This document shows, piece by piece, positions 37,755 through 49,160 of a stretch of 64,000 nucleotides of DNA (positions are counted from its first letter, which is position 1; each line of letters starts with the position of its first letter). The stretch comes from Auriscalpium vulgare (Eukaryota; Basidiomycota; Agaricomycetes; Russulales; Auriscalpiaceae), in the NCBI GenBank assembly GCA_019915015.1, contig JAHBBC010000017.1, positions 930,001-994,000 on the forward strand. The letters run 5' to 3'. Both the position numbers and the translations under genes were made by a program. Under the pieces are notes generated by a model. The model was not told the origin of the DNA, did not search any database, and saw only the letters and a program-made list of their open reading frames with translations.

Positions 37755-38385
37755 CAACACTGGGGAGCACCATAGTTGTACTAAGTACTACAATAGTAGT
37801 GCAGGTATAGTGAAGAAACCAGGAGATGTAGTAAAAGGGGTGCCCAGGCAGTGCCAATGCTACTATAGTAGTAAACCAACAATACTACAGTACTGGGTGC
37901 GAAAACTATAGTGAAGGCATCTTTTCCCTATATTCACTATAGTGTACAAAAGTCATTCTGGCCTGCGGGGCCCCTTTCCCTGTATGTACTGTAGTATTCA
38001 TTTTGCACTACTTTACTATAGTACATACATACATCTTGGCCAGCGGGGCCCTTTTCCCTGTATGTACTGTAGTATTCATTCTGCACTACTTTACTATAGT
38101 ACATACATACATCTTGGCCAGCGGGGCCCTTTCCCCTGTATGTACTGTAGTATTCATTCTGCACTACTTTACTATAGTACATACATACATCTTGGCCAGC
38201 GGGGCCCTTTCCCCTGTATGTACTGTAGTATTCATTCTGCACTACTTTACTATAGTACATACATACATCTTGGCCAGCGGGGCCCTTTTCCCTGTATGTA
38301 CTGTAGTATTCATTCTGCACTACTTAACTATAGTACATACATACATCTTGGCCAGCGCGGCCCTTTTCCCTGTATACTATAGTCA
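37755..38385. repeat. KDZ-A left subterminal region with five 78-bp tandem repeats
   Basis: Units start at 37981, 38059, 38137, 38215 and 38293, plus a partial one at 38371. Each contains TACTGTAGTA and ACTATAGT motifs. Because 78 is a multiple of three, both strands show long repetitive ORFs here; these are translation artefacts. 37755-37980 holds further single copies of the motif. Confidence 0.85.
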
Positions 38386-38742
38386 TCAATTCGTGTCAGT
38401 GTACTCGTGCTAAGTCATCTGTTCCAATTGAAGTCATGGCCCGCAGTTTTTGTTCTTGCGTGCCTTTAGAGTATCACATATGCACCCACACACATGCACA
38501 TACAATAGGTCTGGCTATCAGTTGTCGACGAAGGTGTAAATGCGGAGGTCAGTGCACCCCGCTTGACGTCAAGTCCAGGACCGCCTGTGACATGTATATA
38601 GGAGCCGGGGACTCGATGCTTGCACTCGCTGACCAACACTTCAAGATGTACTATAGTAGATACATCAAGCACAAAAACACGTCAAGTCGCGCCCCACAAG
38701 GAAGTAGCAAGGAGGTACACGCGGTTTCACGATAGCATGTTA
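38386..38742. other. Spacer downstream of KDZ-A transposase
   Basis: About 357 bp, presumably 3' UTR. It holds one more ACTATAGTA motif near 38650 and no coding signal. Confidence 0.35.
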
Positions 38743-41700
38743 TTACGCCCAGCCGTCGTCAAACCCAAAGTCCGACTCATCGGAGTCCGAGTCACCGCCC
38801 GATTGCTCTGAGTCACCGTCGCTCTCGTTCTCCAGCTCGACATCAGCACTCGTCAGACTTGGACCGCTACCGGTAATTGCAGGCGCCTGACTCGGATCAA
38901 CAGCAAGCGGAGTATGCCAGCGAGCCGTCAATCCGTGAGAAGCGAGGGCGGCGGTCCAACCTGACTGGTAGGCGGACGCGATATCGTCGTACATGGCGGC
39001 ATGGCGAGCAGCGTAAGCCTGCAACCCATCACAAACGTCTGCGGGAGCCTCTGGTCGCTGTTGGGCCCGCCCGCGCCACCATTCCGCCTTCTGTTGGAGA
39101 AAGCGCACCGCGCGCGGCATCTCCTCTTGCAGATGCTTTACCTCTTCATCCCAGCGGCGGACTCGAGCCCGCTCCTTCAGCCAGTCAACGCGCAGGCCTA
39201 CAACCGTTTAGCATGGTCGTGATGCAGGGAAGTGAAGACCCTCACCTTCGTGAACTTCGTCCTCCGTCATGTCTTCCCGGCTACCAGGGAGGTCTCGTGC
39301 TTCGTGCGGCACGGCTTTCCAGATCCACGTCTGCACTCGATGACCTTCTCCGACCCGGCGTTCGTCGTCTTTGGGCGCCCGCACATGCTCGGGCTTGAGC
39401 TCTTGAAGACGATGTTTCCAAGGCCCATCTGGCCAAACGACGAGCAGAGCCGCATACGCAGCACCGTACTGCGCCACGTGTTTGTCTATCTTTCCCTTAA
39501 ACCGGAGAATTTGGCTGCGTGCGCGAGTGTTTGACTTTTGCCCAGGGCCATCAACAAATACGTGTTTGTAGTGAATCAGGCCCGCACGAATGCGGAGCTG
39601 GCGACGAAGATTATGGAGCGCATCTTCAGCTTGCGCTAAGCGTAGGCGGCGGTATTTGTCGATGAGGCCGATGGAAAAACCCTGGGCCCAGAACACCTGG
39701 GGAATGGCCGATGGCAGGAGCAGCGGCTCGTCTTCAACCTTGCTGCCCGCATCCGCTGCCGCTGCGGCGGCGGCGGCGGCGGCGGCACCTCCGCGACGAC
39801 GTCAGCGCCCTGGACGCACAGTGGGCGATTCTTCGCTGGCTGTCGGGAGCAAGGGAATGTGGGATGCGTGCGGACTTGCAGTAGGCCCGCCTACCGCCGA
39901 CAAGCCGCCATTGCCGGCAACGGCTGAAGGGCCAGCAGCTGGATCCACGGGGGTCGAAGGTACACGGTCCGCGTCCTCGGTGAGCAGCGTTGTCGTCGAA
40001 GCCGCCAGCAGAGCCGCTACTGCAGGCATGTATATCTGCTGTATGGCCCGCCAAGACCGCAGGCGGCTCTGGAGGGCCATTCGCTTCTCGTGCAAGGCCA
40101 GCTTGCCCGCCGGCGTCTTGCTGTCGCCGTCTTCCGCTTTGACACGAAGTCCACGCCTGGGTGGAAACTGTGAGCAGCGGGCTGCGACGTCATGACGCAC
40201 ATACGTACTGTAGATCATCTAACTCAATCCCCATGCTCAAGAACACACTTGCGGACATCTCGTGCAACGACACGACGCCTCGTGACACCTCCGCGGCTTC
40301 CTCTTCTGCTAGCTCGAGTCGAACATCCAGTAGCGTTGTCACTGGATAGGACATAAGTAAAAACCGCAAATCGTCTTGGCGGGAGACGTACAGTTGCCAG
40401 GCTCACGGTACGGATTTGGCAGAGAGTGGTCCGCATCCCACGCGAGTACTGCTTCCTCCCAGCGAGCCCGAATCACGGCGGGTATCGTCTCGTTGCTCTC
40501 GTCAAGTGCTCTCTTCTGACCTGCCAGCGCAGCCACAGCTTGTTTCAGCGTGCGCGTGAGGAGCTTCCCTGGAACGTGTCGACCGTGCGTCAGTGACATC
40601 CACGCCAGATGCGTTGAATAACTGACCAAGGGTAATACTTTTCCGCCAATTGATAGCCCCAAAAAAGTCGTCGAGGCTCTCACGGCGCGAAGAGGGAGAC
40701 ATCTCACGAGTGCTCAACGCGGCACCGTTTGTGTCGGCCCAACCCGACTCAATACCCTCCCCACACGTCCGTCCCAAACCCTCCGTCTTATTGATATCGA
40801 GATTGTTCTGGCACTTGTCGCCGTGGCCCAGAATGTGGAACTTCGGTATCACGAACACAATGGTGACGTCGTTGAACTTGATACGTAAGCCTTCGGGATA
40901 CTGCTCCATTCGACTCAGGAAGTTGATGGAGAATTGGCACGCGATGTTGTATGACAATACCAACATCTTGACGTCGCCGGCCGTGCGCGCTATAGTCGAA
41001 AGAAGGACATAGTCCATGTTACAGTATCTGACCATAGCAAATATAAGCAATTGTGGAGCAACGGCTTCGGTTGTGTGCACGTACCTTTCACCCCGTTGCA
41101 GGTCGCCGACGCTGCTCTTCCGGTAAAAACAATGCCGCGCGCAAATTACAGCGCCGACTCCGTTAACGGCGAACCGCTTCGCGGCAGGCATGTTCGCGTG
41201 GTCCACTGCAGCGAACGAAGATTCACAGTGCTTCATCTAATTACGTGTCAGCGCTTGTCGCACGAGTCAGATAATGCGGCATACCTCGTCTTGATCGATG
41301 TACGTGCGGATATGCTCCTGATACGCCCCATTCTCCACAAAATACGACCAGCCCGGTGCCATGTCAATGTCTTTCAAGCCACGATTTTTCGACTTGAGCT
41401 TGAAATTGGCGTCTATGGCAAGCATCACCGCGTACTTCCATCTACGTTGTGTAAGCGACCGACTAAGACTGCGAGAAGTATGACTTACGCTTCGCTTTTT
41501 GGCGCATCGCGCCAGCCCTCGGGCAAGTTGACGCCAGGATGAGGACATGCAGGACATTCCACTACAAGCTCGCCCACTTCAGTGGCGGCGATACCTCCGG
41601 GATGGTGTGCACGGCCGCCTCGCTTGGCAATACGGATATTGCGGAAACAGCGCATAATGCGAATGAAATCCTTGTAATGGTCCTGTTGTAGAAGAGCTCC

Positions 41701-42753
41701 ATCACATGTCGCAAATGAGGCCAGAGAGACGTGCGTACCTTGGGTGTACGTAGCCCCGTGTTGTCCGTGATTCTCACAAGTCCGTGCCAGAAGTCGTACG
41801 CATTCATTTTGCCTTGAAGCGTCAACGCGTGGAACAGTTCGCACGTCCTCAACGTAACCACGGTTCTGGGCCGCTTCACTGTGGCCGGCCACCAGCGTGC
41901 ACGCAGGAGTTGTACGTATGTTGGGGTGCTTCCGCAGTCGCAGTACTTGATGATGACCTTGTGGATGCCGCTAGTGTCGATGACCGTAAGTGTTGTAGTC
42001 GTCGGCCGGGGATTGGGACACTCCAAACCGTCGTGGCCAAGCTGAACGGTCTGACCGGCCTCGAGGAGTGAATACTGTGTGAAATGGCTGCCGGTCCACC
42101 GCTAAGAAGGCAAATGAGCGCAATGTCTAGTCCAAATGAAAGAAGACGCACCTGCACGCGATGGAGAGGACTGCGTGTGTGGTGGGCACAGAGGCAAGCG
42201 TTGCACAACAACGTTGAGCCAAAGCACTCAAGACAGCGCGACGTCCACCGCTCGTTGCATTTGGCGGTGCAGCACTTCTCCAAGTCGCGCAAGCTGCCGC
42301 GACCGTCGAGTCGAACCATCTCATCGAGAAACGAGTCACGCAAGGGGAGCCATTCCCTGAGTAGCTCGACCTGCCGACCATACATTAGGGACATAGCGCT
42401 CATCTCAGACGGAGAGATGGACATACGCGGTTCTTCTTGTGCCCGCCACGTCGACGGCGCTTATTTGGAATTTCGTCGAGCATGTCCGCAATATAAACTT
42501 CAGCGTGGAGAAACTCGGGCGCGGGATCGTCGGACAAGGGTAGCGCTCCGGTCTCGAGCTGAGGAGAGGGAGGATGAGAGGCCTGGGCTTCATGGTGACG
42601 AATGGACTGGTTCGGTCTTCCTCTGGCATGGACAACAACATTTGCGTGACGTGTCACTGTCGGACCGGGGGTAGGCGTACTAGAGCCAGAGAGCATGGGA
42701 GAGATGACAACGTCATTGGCTTTGCCGCCTTTGCGCTTTCGATTTCGTCGCAT
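38743..42753 (-). pseudogene. KDZ-A transposase (CxC2 + KDZ catalytic domain), likely inactive
   Basis: About nine exons from ATG 42753 (MRRNRKRKGGK, nuclear-localisation-like) to the stop at 38743, with an intron pattern parallel to KDZ-B. In order: CxC2 cysteine cluster (CCTAKC, CLEC, CNAC...H, then QLGHDGLECPNP, ~42380-41980); CPACPHPG; DDE/RNase H-fold core with the first Asp in AIDANFKLK (~41410); LSYNIACQ (40946-40948), where KDZ-B has SYDIACQ; GRTCGEGIESGWA with the Glu (~40760); then a charged helical C-terminus and an acidic Ser/Asp tail. Two defects: the second expected catalytic Asp is Asn (AAC), and TGA at 39804-39802 interrupts the frame after the core, where KDZ-B reads through. 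KDZ proteins are DDE-type DNA transposases. The protein probably binds DNA but cannot catalyse. Exon ends are approximate. Confidence 0.82.
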
Positions 42754-42980
42754 TCTAAGGCAGGGCGAGGTGTAACCGGTGATAGCGCGAGACGGCCGAG
42801 ACGGGACCAAACAGACCACGTGCGCTCGCAAATTCCTCGGGGCTTTACAAAGGCTACTATACAAAGTGGGACCGTCGAGCGTACAGTAAGTACGATACCT
42901 CGGAGTATAATTACGCAGTTACAGATGTCTACTGAGCTCGGACGCACACCTATAACGGGGGCAAGAGAAGGGCGAGGTGC

Positions 42981-43772
42981 TCAGAAACCATAGATCTTGC
43001 GAAACTCGGCCTTTTTGACCCTATACAGATGTTAAACAGAGAGTGATTGGTTGACGAGAGAGCTTACCGGCATCCATTGAAGATGAACTGGAGCTTGTGG
43101 CCCATTTCTTCAACGTATTCGAGCCCTTGGCTGTACAGCTCCGCCTCCTGATGGAGGGCGGCTATGATACGACGGTGCGTGTGGATGGCGATGTCTTGAG
43201 CCTTCAGAACGTCCAATGGTTGAGCGATTCTGGCCCTCGCATCAGCCAGGTGGTGATTCAGGTGAGCCTTGACGTATTCGACGTATAAGGGTGCCCAGTT
43301 GTCGTCCTCGCTGTTTTTCTGAGCCTCCTCCTGGAGTCGCAAGCAGTACTCCCAGACGTCGTACTCGTCCATGCGCATGAAGAGCGTCCGCTCCGGATCA
43401 GGATCGCTGTTTGCATACGCCAGCGTGAACACACCGGTCCTGTGCCCCGGGATCCCGTCAGCTAGGCAGAGGACATCACAGGAAGTGTACGCACGGCAGG
43501 GCTTGTTCTCTTTCTACGACCTTCTTCTTTTGCACGCCGGCCTTCTTTGACATCTTGCGTCGACCAGCTGCACGCTTGACTGCGGCGTACTTGCGCTGCC
43601 AGTCACGCTTCTGGTCCGCGGACAGCTGGTCGCTGTGTCTGTGAGCCAATTCAGCCGGCCGCTCAGCATAGATGAGCGAGCACACATACTTCTCGTAGTA
43701 CGGAAAGCGGCCATCGATACCCTGAACAGGCACAGAGGGTGTAGCTGTAGATGGAGGAACTGTGTTGGACAT
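42981..43772 (-). CDS. KDZ cassette gene 2 (A copy), small protein of unknown function
   Basis: Three exons inferred by comparison with KDZ-B gene 2. Exon 1 runs from ATG 43772 (MSNTVPPSTATPS) and holds a basic stretch (KRAAGRRKMSKKAG). An intron of about 56 nt ends near 43445. Exon 2 contains DPERTLFMRMDEYDV and a helical region with HTHRRIIAALHQEAE. A last short exon ends KKAEFRKIYGF, stop at 42983-42981. The B copy shares DPERT..M.MDED.V, the RRIIA segment, the HGCR/NGCR splice position and the final YGF. Position between transposase and gene 3 is the same in both elements. No recognised domain; a role in transposition is only inferred from conserved linkage. Confidence 0.68.
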
Positions 43773-44488
43773 GTTTCGGAGGGGAGTAAACAGTGCGAGA
43801 TGTGAAATGACAGTGGTGAGTGCTGAAGACGCGAAGCTGAACTGGGCTCGCACACCGCCGATGCAAACCCGATTGGCACTCACCTCACTTGCTGCACCGT
43901 CAGGATGACGCATTTCCAGCAAACTATGCCAAAAGTTTAGGGCACACATTTTACACAGCTCTGTATATTTGTAGAATACTCTATGTGGACTGTCCATAGT
44001 AAAGTCACCGACAAGAAGTTTGCGGGTTATTCCCACGCTGCTCTTGCCTGTGATTCCGCTATCAGCTCTGATTCATCTGCACCATCCACCATAGTTGATC
44101 CTTGTAATCTTGTAATGAAATGCTTTCGAGGCTTCAAAGGCATTCACGCGTTCGTTTGAGTTAAGGCCAACACGCCCGCATGGGCTTATGCATTTTTCGA
44201 CTACGCAAAATCAACTACAACGATGCCAACAACAGACACAGATACTCGAGCACAACGTCCAACACAACCGTGCACTGTCCGACACTAAAGCGTAACGAGA
44301 CAAAGACTAAAGAAAGGACTGACACAAAATTTACAGTATATGCAGTCCGAACGAGACGAGTCAAGAATTGCGCGCACAGTATGTAACAAGACGGCTTGGG
44401 GCAGAACGGATCATCAACACAGCACAGATAAATAAACACGCCTAGGCGTCAAGAAAATGATGGTGGGACGGGGTGCGAGACAAAGCGC
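43773..44488. other. Intergenic region, gene 2 promoter side
   Basis: 716 bp between gene 3 stop and gene 2 start. AT-richer; ORFs here are short and not conserved with the corresponding 59177-59906 region of KDZ-B. It should hold the gene 3 3' UTR and the gene 2 promoter. Confidence 0.4.
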
Positions 44489-46132
44489 TCAGGCCTGGCT
44501 CTCAATGAACCACTGGACGGCGGCGTCGCGAGTGGAGAACTCGGCAAAGAAGGGTCCAGGGAAGTCGACAATGAAGGGAATGATGTTCGTGCTGTGGGAA
44601 CGAGATCAAAAAATGATGCCTTGGCAGATTCACACAGCGGACTTACAGAGGCCCGCGAAATACTCCTTGCACATGCCCGCGCACTACTGCAAACCACCCG
44701 TCGTCGCTCGCAGCACTGGGACGCGCAGAGGAGCTGCCGGAGGCTGTGGCTCGGACGGAAGACGATGTGCTGGCATGGGGAGTGCGCCCACCACTGGGAG
44801 GGAAGGCTCGTGCCCCGGTTGGAGCACGAGGACGCATGGAAGTTGGCGCCGCGCCGTGCCGAGCCAGCGATCCACGACGGGGCAGGATGACAGCCGCATT
44901 GAGCGCTGCGGTCTCACACGGGTCCGCTGGGCCTGCCGCGGCGCGCTGGGTGCTCGATGTGGTGACGGAAGAGAGCGATGGCGAGGCGGATGGAGTCGAC
45001 ACGACAGAGAAGCTGCTGACGTCTGATGGGAGGCCTCCAGATGCGAACTCGATTGGCGAGTGTGGGGCCGTGGAGTAGCCGCCATCGTCGTGATCATGGT
45101 CAGCGTCCTCGACAGCAATCGGAGGAAGGACGGCAGCCGCATCCTGGGCAGACTCGTTGAGCATGCCAACATCCATGCTTTGAGGGCTACCTACTGATAG
45201 GTTGGTGCGGACCAGGATACGGAATGCGCCTTCACCATGAGCAGGGTTGGGATTGCGCGCAAGGGACACCGTCATCACGATGGGCTCCTCGCTTGAAGCA
45301 GCGGAGGAGCCAGGCACGCGGCGCCCGCTGAGAAAATCGAGCATGTCGTCCACGTTCAGCTGACACATTTGCTCTTCAAGCTCGTCCAGGTCTTGTTCAT
45401 TGTACGTCCCAGGCTGGGGCCGCGGGATCCGGAGAGATCCGGCGCTCGTGGTGGAGGCATCGGCCTCGTTGCCGGACGCATTGCGTAAAGAGCTGCCCGG
45501 AGCAACCGCGGCAGAGTGCGACAGCGCAGACGGCGCGGTGGAGGTCAATGGTGCAGGCTGCACGGACTGCACGGAGGAGGTCTCCTGCGCGGGCTGCACA
45601 GGCTGGGTCGGCGGCGTGGGCTGCGTGGAGGAGGTCGATGGCGCGGGCTGCGCAGCAGGGGCGATAGGAGGGGCGGCGCCATAAGGCGGCGGCTGGATGG
45701 TAAGAGGCTCGGACGGTTGATCGTCTATGTCCGAGGGAAGAGAGCCGTCGTCCGGGTCCTCGAAATGGAAGACAAGGCTGTTGGGGTGCTCATCGACCGG
45801 AGCTGGGAGAGCCTCCATCGCCGCATGGTACGCGGCCACAGCGTCGTCATAATCATGGTACCCTCTGAATTGCGCGCCAGGAAAGCCGGTCACTAGCGGC
45901 GAGGCCATGAGCCTAGGGGACAGGTTTAGAGGAGTTGTCGTCATCTATGGACTGTGAAGCTCACCAGTCATCAAACATGCCCGCTTGCGTGCCTCTAGCA
46001 ACAACGTAGAAGCGGTACGGGCGGCGACTGCGAGGGTTCGAGAGGAAAGCGTGGGGAACGGGTGGACCAGAGGCTGTGATTTCATGTTAACGAGACTTAC
46101 ACACTCGTGCACAGATGCTTACATTGAGACAT
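44489..46132 (-). CDS. KDZ cassette gene 3 (A copy): protein with two RNase H1-N/viroplasmin-like domains
   Basis: Four exons inferred: ATG 46132 (MSQ), a 49-nt intron, an exon with RPYRFYVVARGTQAGMFDDW, an intron, a long exon from about 45930 to 44650, an intron, and a last exon ending at TGA 44491-44489. Domain 1 (YVVARGTQAGMFDDW then VTGFPGAQFRGYHDY.DAVAAY) and domain 2 (WFAVVRGHVQGVFRG, continuing across the intron to FPGPFFAEFSTRDAAVQWF) both match the pattern of the small RNA-DNA-hybrid-binding domain of RNase H1 and caulimovirus viroplasmin: aromatic-AV-x2-G-x3-G-hydrophobic-F, then GFPGAxF+xF.T..EA. The middle ~380 residues are Pro/Ser/Thr/Ala-rich and probably disordered. No RNase H catalytic domain is present. 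The B copy has the same architecture. Likely a nucleic-acid-binding accessory of the transposon. Confidence 0.75.
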
Positions 46133-46466
46133 TTTTAGCGGGTGCGATGGACGGATGAAGTGACAGCGAGGATGGTGAGGCGAGCGAGTGGTGGGAGAAG
46201 AAGAGAGAGAAAGCACACGCACGCCAAGGAGCGTGCGTGGTGGTTTTGATGAGGATCGGCATCCTCCATCGTGCGCGACCCACGCCACAGGATCTTCCCG
46301 CTCCCCGCAGAGAATTTGTGCTGTGAGGCCAAGAAATACGTTAGTGAGTAATAGTTGTCAGGACGTACGCTGTTCGGGAGGGGAGAATGATGGATGTAAT
46401 TGCGTCTTGATTTCTCGCACCCACTCGCACCCACTCGCGCACTCGCCCCAAATCGCCCACTCGATC
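46133..46466. promoter_or_regulatory. Divergent promoter between genes 3 and 4 of KDZ-A
   Basis: 334 bp between the start codons of gene 3 (-) and gene 4 (+). The B copy has 444 bp in the same arrangement (61348-61791). The side next to gene 4 is rich in CACTCGC-type repeats. No clear TATA box on either strand. Confidence 0.5.
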
Positions 46467-49064
46467 ATGAAGCAAAAACAAAATCGCAAAACCCCTCACA
46501 AATCCGCGTCAGGCGCGGCACCAAAGGCCCACAAAAAAATGTGGACTACGCTGGAGCAGCTCCACTTCCTCTGGGAGAGGCTCCCTACCTTTCGCGAGCA
46601 TCAGGCAACGCAGACGACACTCCAATTCTGGGAGCCTCTCTTTCACCAGTGGCTTGAGCAGTGGCCCGAAACCGAGAACCCGGATTGCAACGCAGGAGCA
46701 TCTGGGCCACCGGCTTTCCGCGTGGTACGTGGTTTTCGTTGACGGTGCTGAACCTTATACTGAGGTAATTGGTTAGCGCCTGAAGCAATGGTATAACAAT
46801 AAGAGCCGTACCGTGAACTCCGGCGGCAACGGCGGCAAAAAGGTGCTGGATCTATCGGGGAAAGGGTATCGTCGACTCGCGCCGTACCAAACCTACCAGA
46901 CGCTGTACTGGACCTCTAAGCTGCAGGCCATCATCGACCCCGAGTGGAAAACGTACCTTGATACGACGCCCGGGGTTACCGCCAGCGATGCCTTGGCCTT
47001 TCGCAACAGGCGCTGTCGTGAACTTCTACTGGAGGAAACAGACGATGTGCGCGAAGAGGTAGCGCAGGCTTTCGATGACGGAGTTGGCCAAGACGTCGAG
47101 GATGACGTCGTGAGCACTATCAAGGCAAAGGAGTACCAAGAGTGAGTAGTTTCTTCATCGGACATGCGAGCTACACACTCACATAGTCTTTTCAGGGCTA
47201 TTGACGCACTCGGGCGCACGCTAGCAATCGCGGTGAAGGAAATAGCGCGAGCCACTGGATGGGCGGCAACAATCCTCGTCGGGGGGCCGAGTCCTGCCGA
47301 AGGTGGGAAGATCTTGTCGTATTCGTAAGTCTGCTGCGCGCCGCGCGTTGTGAGTCCGTCTTCTAACTCTGCGTCTAGCTATAGTACTGCAACTGCAAGT
47401 GGCCGCGACTTCAAGTCCCACAACTCTGACTTCGAGGAAGGTGTCGAGAAGCCATTCGTTGCGTACCTGCACGACATATTTCGTGAGTTCACTCCCTTCT
47501 TTGTTCTTGCTGGCAGCTGAGTCATCACCTCTCAGCTCGCGATATTCGCGACGCCCGCGTACTCTCAGAGTCTGCGGCATCTGGTACCCAACCATCTTCA
47601 TTGAACGCTACTCCCGGTCCTTCAGCCACGTCCATTGCAACCGTAGAGCATCCTGCTGCGGCGCCCGTACCTTTTTCCAACGGCGACAACATCAGCACCG
47701 ACGACGCACCCACTTCCAGCACCTCGCGCGAATCCCAGGGGCCGCCGGCGCAGGAGACAACCACGCCCGCTCAGGAGACGACCACGCCCGCTCAGGAGAC
47801 AACCACGCCTGCTCGAAAGGGTACCAAATATGAGCAAGATCGCGAAGACAGGATCGCGGAGCATAAGCGCATGCTAGAGGGGCTGAAGTTGCTTGGAGGG
47901 GGAAGCAAGCTTGCAGCAGAGCTGAATGCCACCCTGAAGCCTCCAGTCAAGCGGGTTAGGACGAAGGTGGTTGTACCGCCGGGCGACCGCCGTGCTTCAT
48001 TGAGAGGGCAACATGCCGGGATGTACGTGCCCGTCGTATTCTTTCTAGACCATGCGCTTACATGATGATCACAGGGACAAAGATGACTTCGAGGACGCCA
48101 TACAAGCGGAGTTGGACGGCGACCCTGAAGCGGAGGCGGAGGAAGAAGCGGGCGAGGAGGAAGGCATAGAGTGCGACGTGCCCTCACGCACTGTCACCTC
48201 TCCCAACGCGCGCACCCTCACAGCACCCCAACCGACGCCTGCCAACACCACCGTGACTACCGCCGCATCTCCTGCCGGTGCTGTGTTGCCCTCCGCTGGC
48301 GGCGCTGTGCAAGGCGACAGCGCCGTGCCACCCGCCGCCATATCCCACCACGACAATGTCATGCACGTGCCGGAAGTCATTTCCGAAGAGATGACGACCA
48401 TCCACATATATTTGGAGTCAGCTATCCGGGAGCCTGAGTGGTCAAGAAGCGTGCGCACGTGGCGTACCATTGAGGGGAAGCTAGGCATTGTCAACGCCAA
48501 GGTATGTCTGTCGTCTGGCTCATGTTGGCGATATTTTATCTGACACGTATCCCTCAGGACAAGATGCATTGGCTCAACTCAGAAAAGAATGTGCGCCCCA
48601 AAGAAGTTGGCGAGTGGTTCAAGGACAAGCGCCAGCTCGATAGGCCGCCCATCATCACCAACGTTGCAAAATTCGCGAAGAGCTGGCGGGTGTGGTGGCG
48701 GGCGATGCAGCCTGCTTGGCGCCGCGGTGACAATTGGCCATTCCAGCGCCGCGTGGTGGACGAGGAGCAGTGGGTGGATTTGCGAAAAGGCGGCAGGAAC
48801 GGGCTCGTAATGGTTCTAATCACAATCATATGGTGGACGGCGGCTGCCCACACTCCCTCTGACATGCGCGAGGTCATTTCTGCTCTGGAGGATGTCGACT
48901 GGGTCCTGGGCCAAGTGCTCAACAGCATGGTTGGCGGGAAGAAGCGCGCGGTGCCGGAGGACGCCGGGCCTGGTGAGGAGGAGCCCGCTGCAAAACGGTG
49001 TGTGATCTGTCCTTCATGTACGCTGAACGAACTGATGCCTGTGATTCTCAGTGTCAAGGCCTAG
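46467..49064 (+). CDS. KDZ cassette gene 4 (A copy), unknown function
   Basis: ATG 46467 (MKQKQNRK); at least eight exons with introns of about 50 nt, stop at 49064. Exon 1 carries KMWTTLEQL.FLWE and FWEPLFHQWLEQWPE; exon 2 has RLKQWYNN, RLAPYQTYQTLYWTSKLQAII and FRNRRCRELL; then AIDALGRTLAIAVKEIARATGWAATILVGG split by an intron, and EEGVEKPFVAYLHDIF. The middle has ETTTPAQ tandem repeats (47750-47815) and an acidic run. The C-terminal exons (48490-49000) are Trp-rich (SWRVWWRAMQPAWRRGDNWPFQRR) and include a short hydrophobic stretch (VMVLITIIWW). It is transcribed away from gene 3. All N-terminal motifs recur in the B copy in the same order with the same intron positions, so the gene is under constraint. 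No known domain recognised. Confidence 0.72.
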
Positions 49065-49160
49065 GCCGGGCAGCAAAAACGCAAGGTAATTGTATATATC
49101 AAATATATTGGCCCGAAATTCTTTTTGTCGTCGCGGTATTGCGCTCCCCGGTTCGACGGC

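Noticed and set aside
37937..38413. Long repetitive ORFs on both strands (for example repeats of QNEYYSTYRGKGPAGQ)
   Set aside because: They are the translation of five 78-bp tandem repeats whose length is divisible by three; no start context, no intron pattern and no conservation in KDZ-B.
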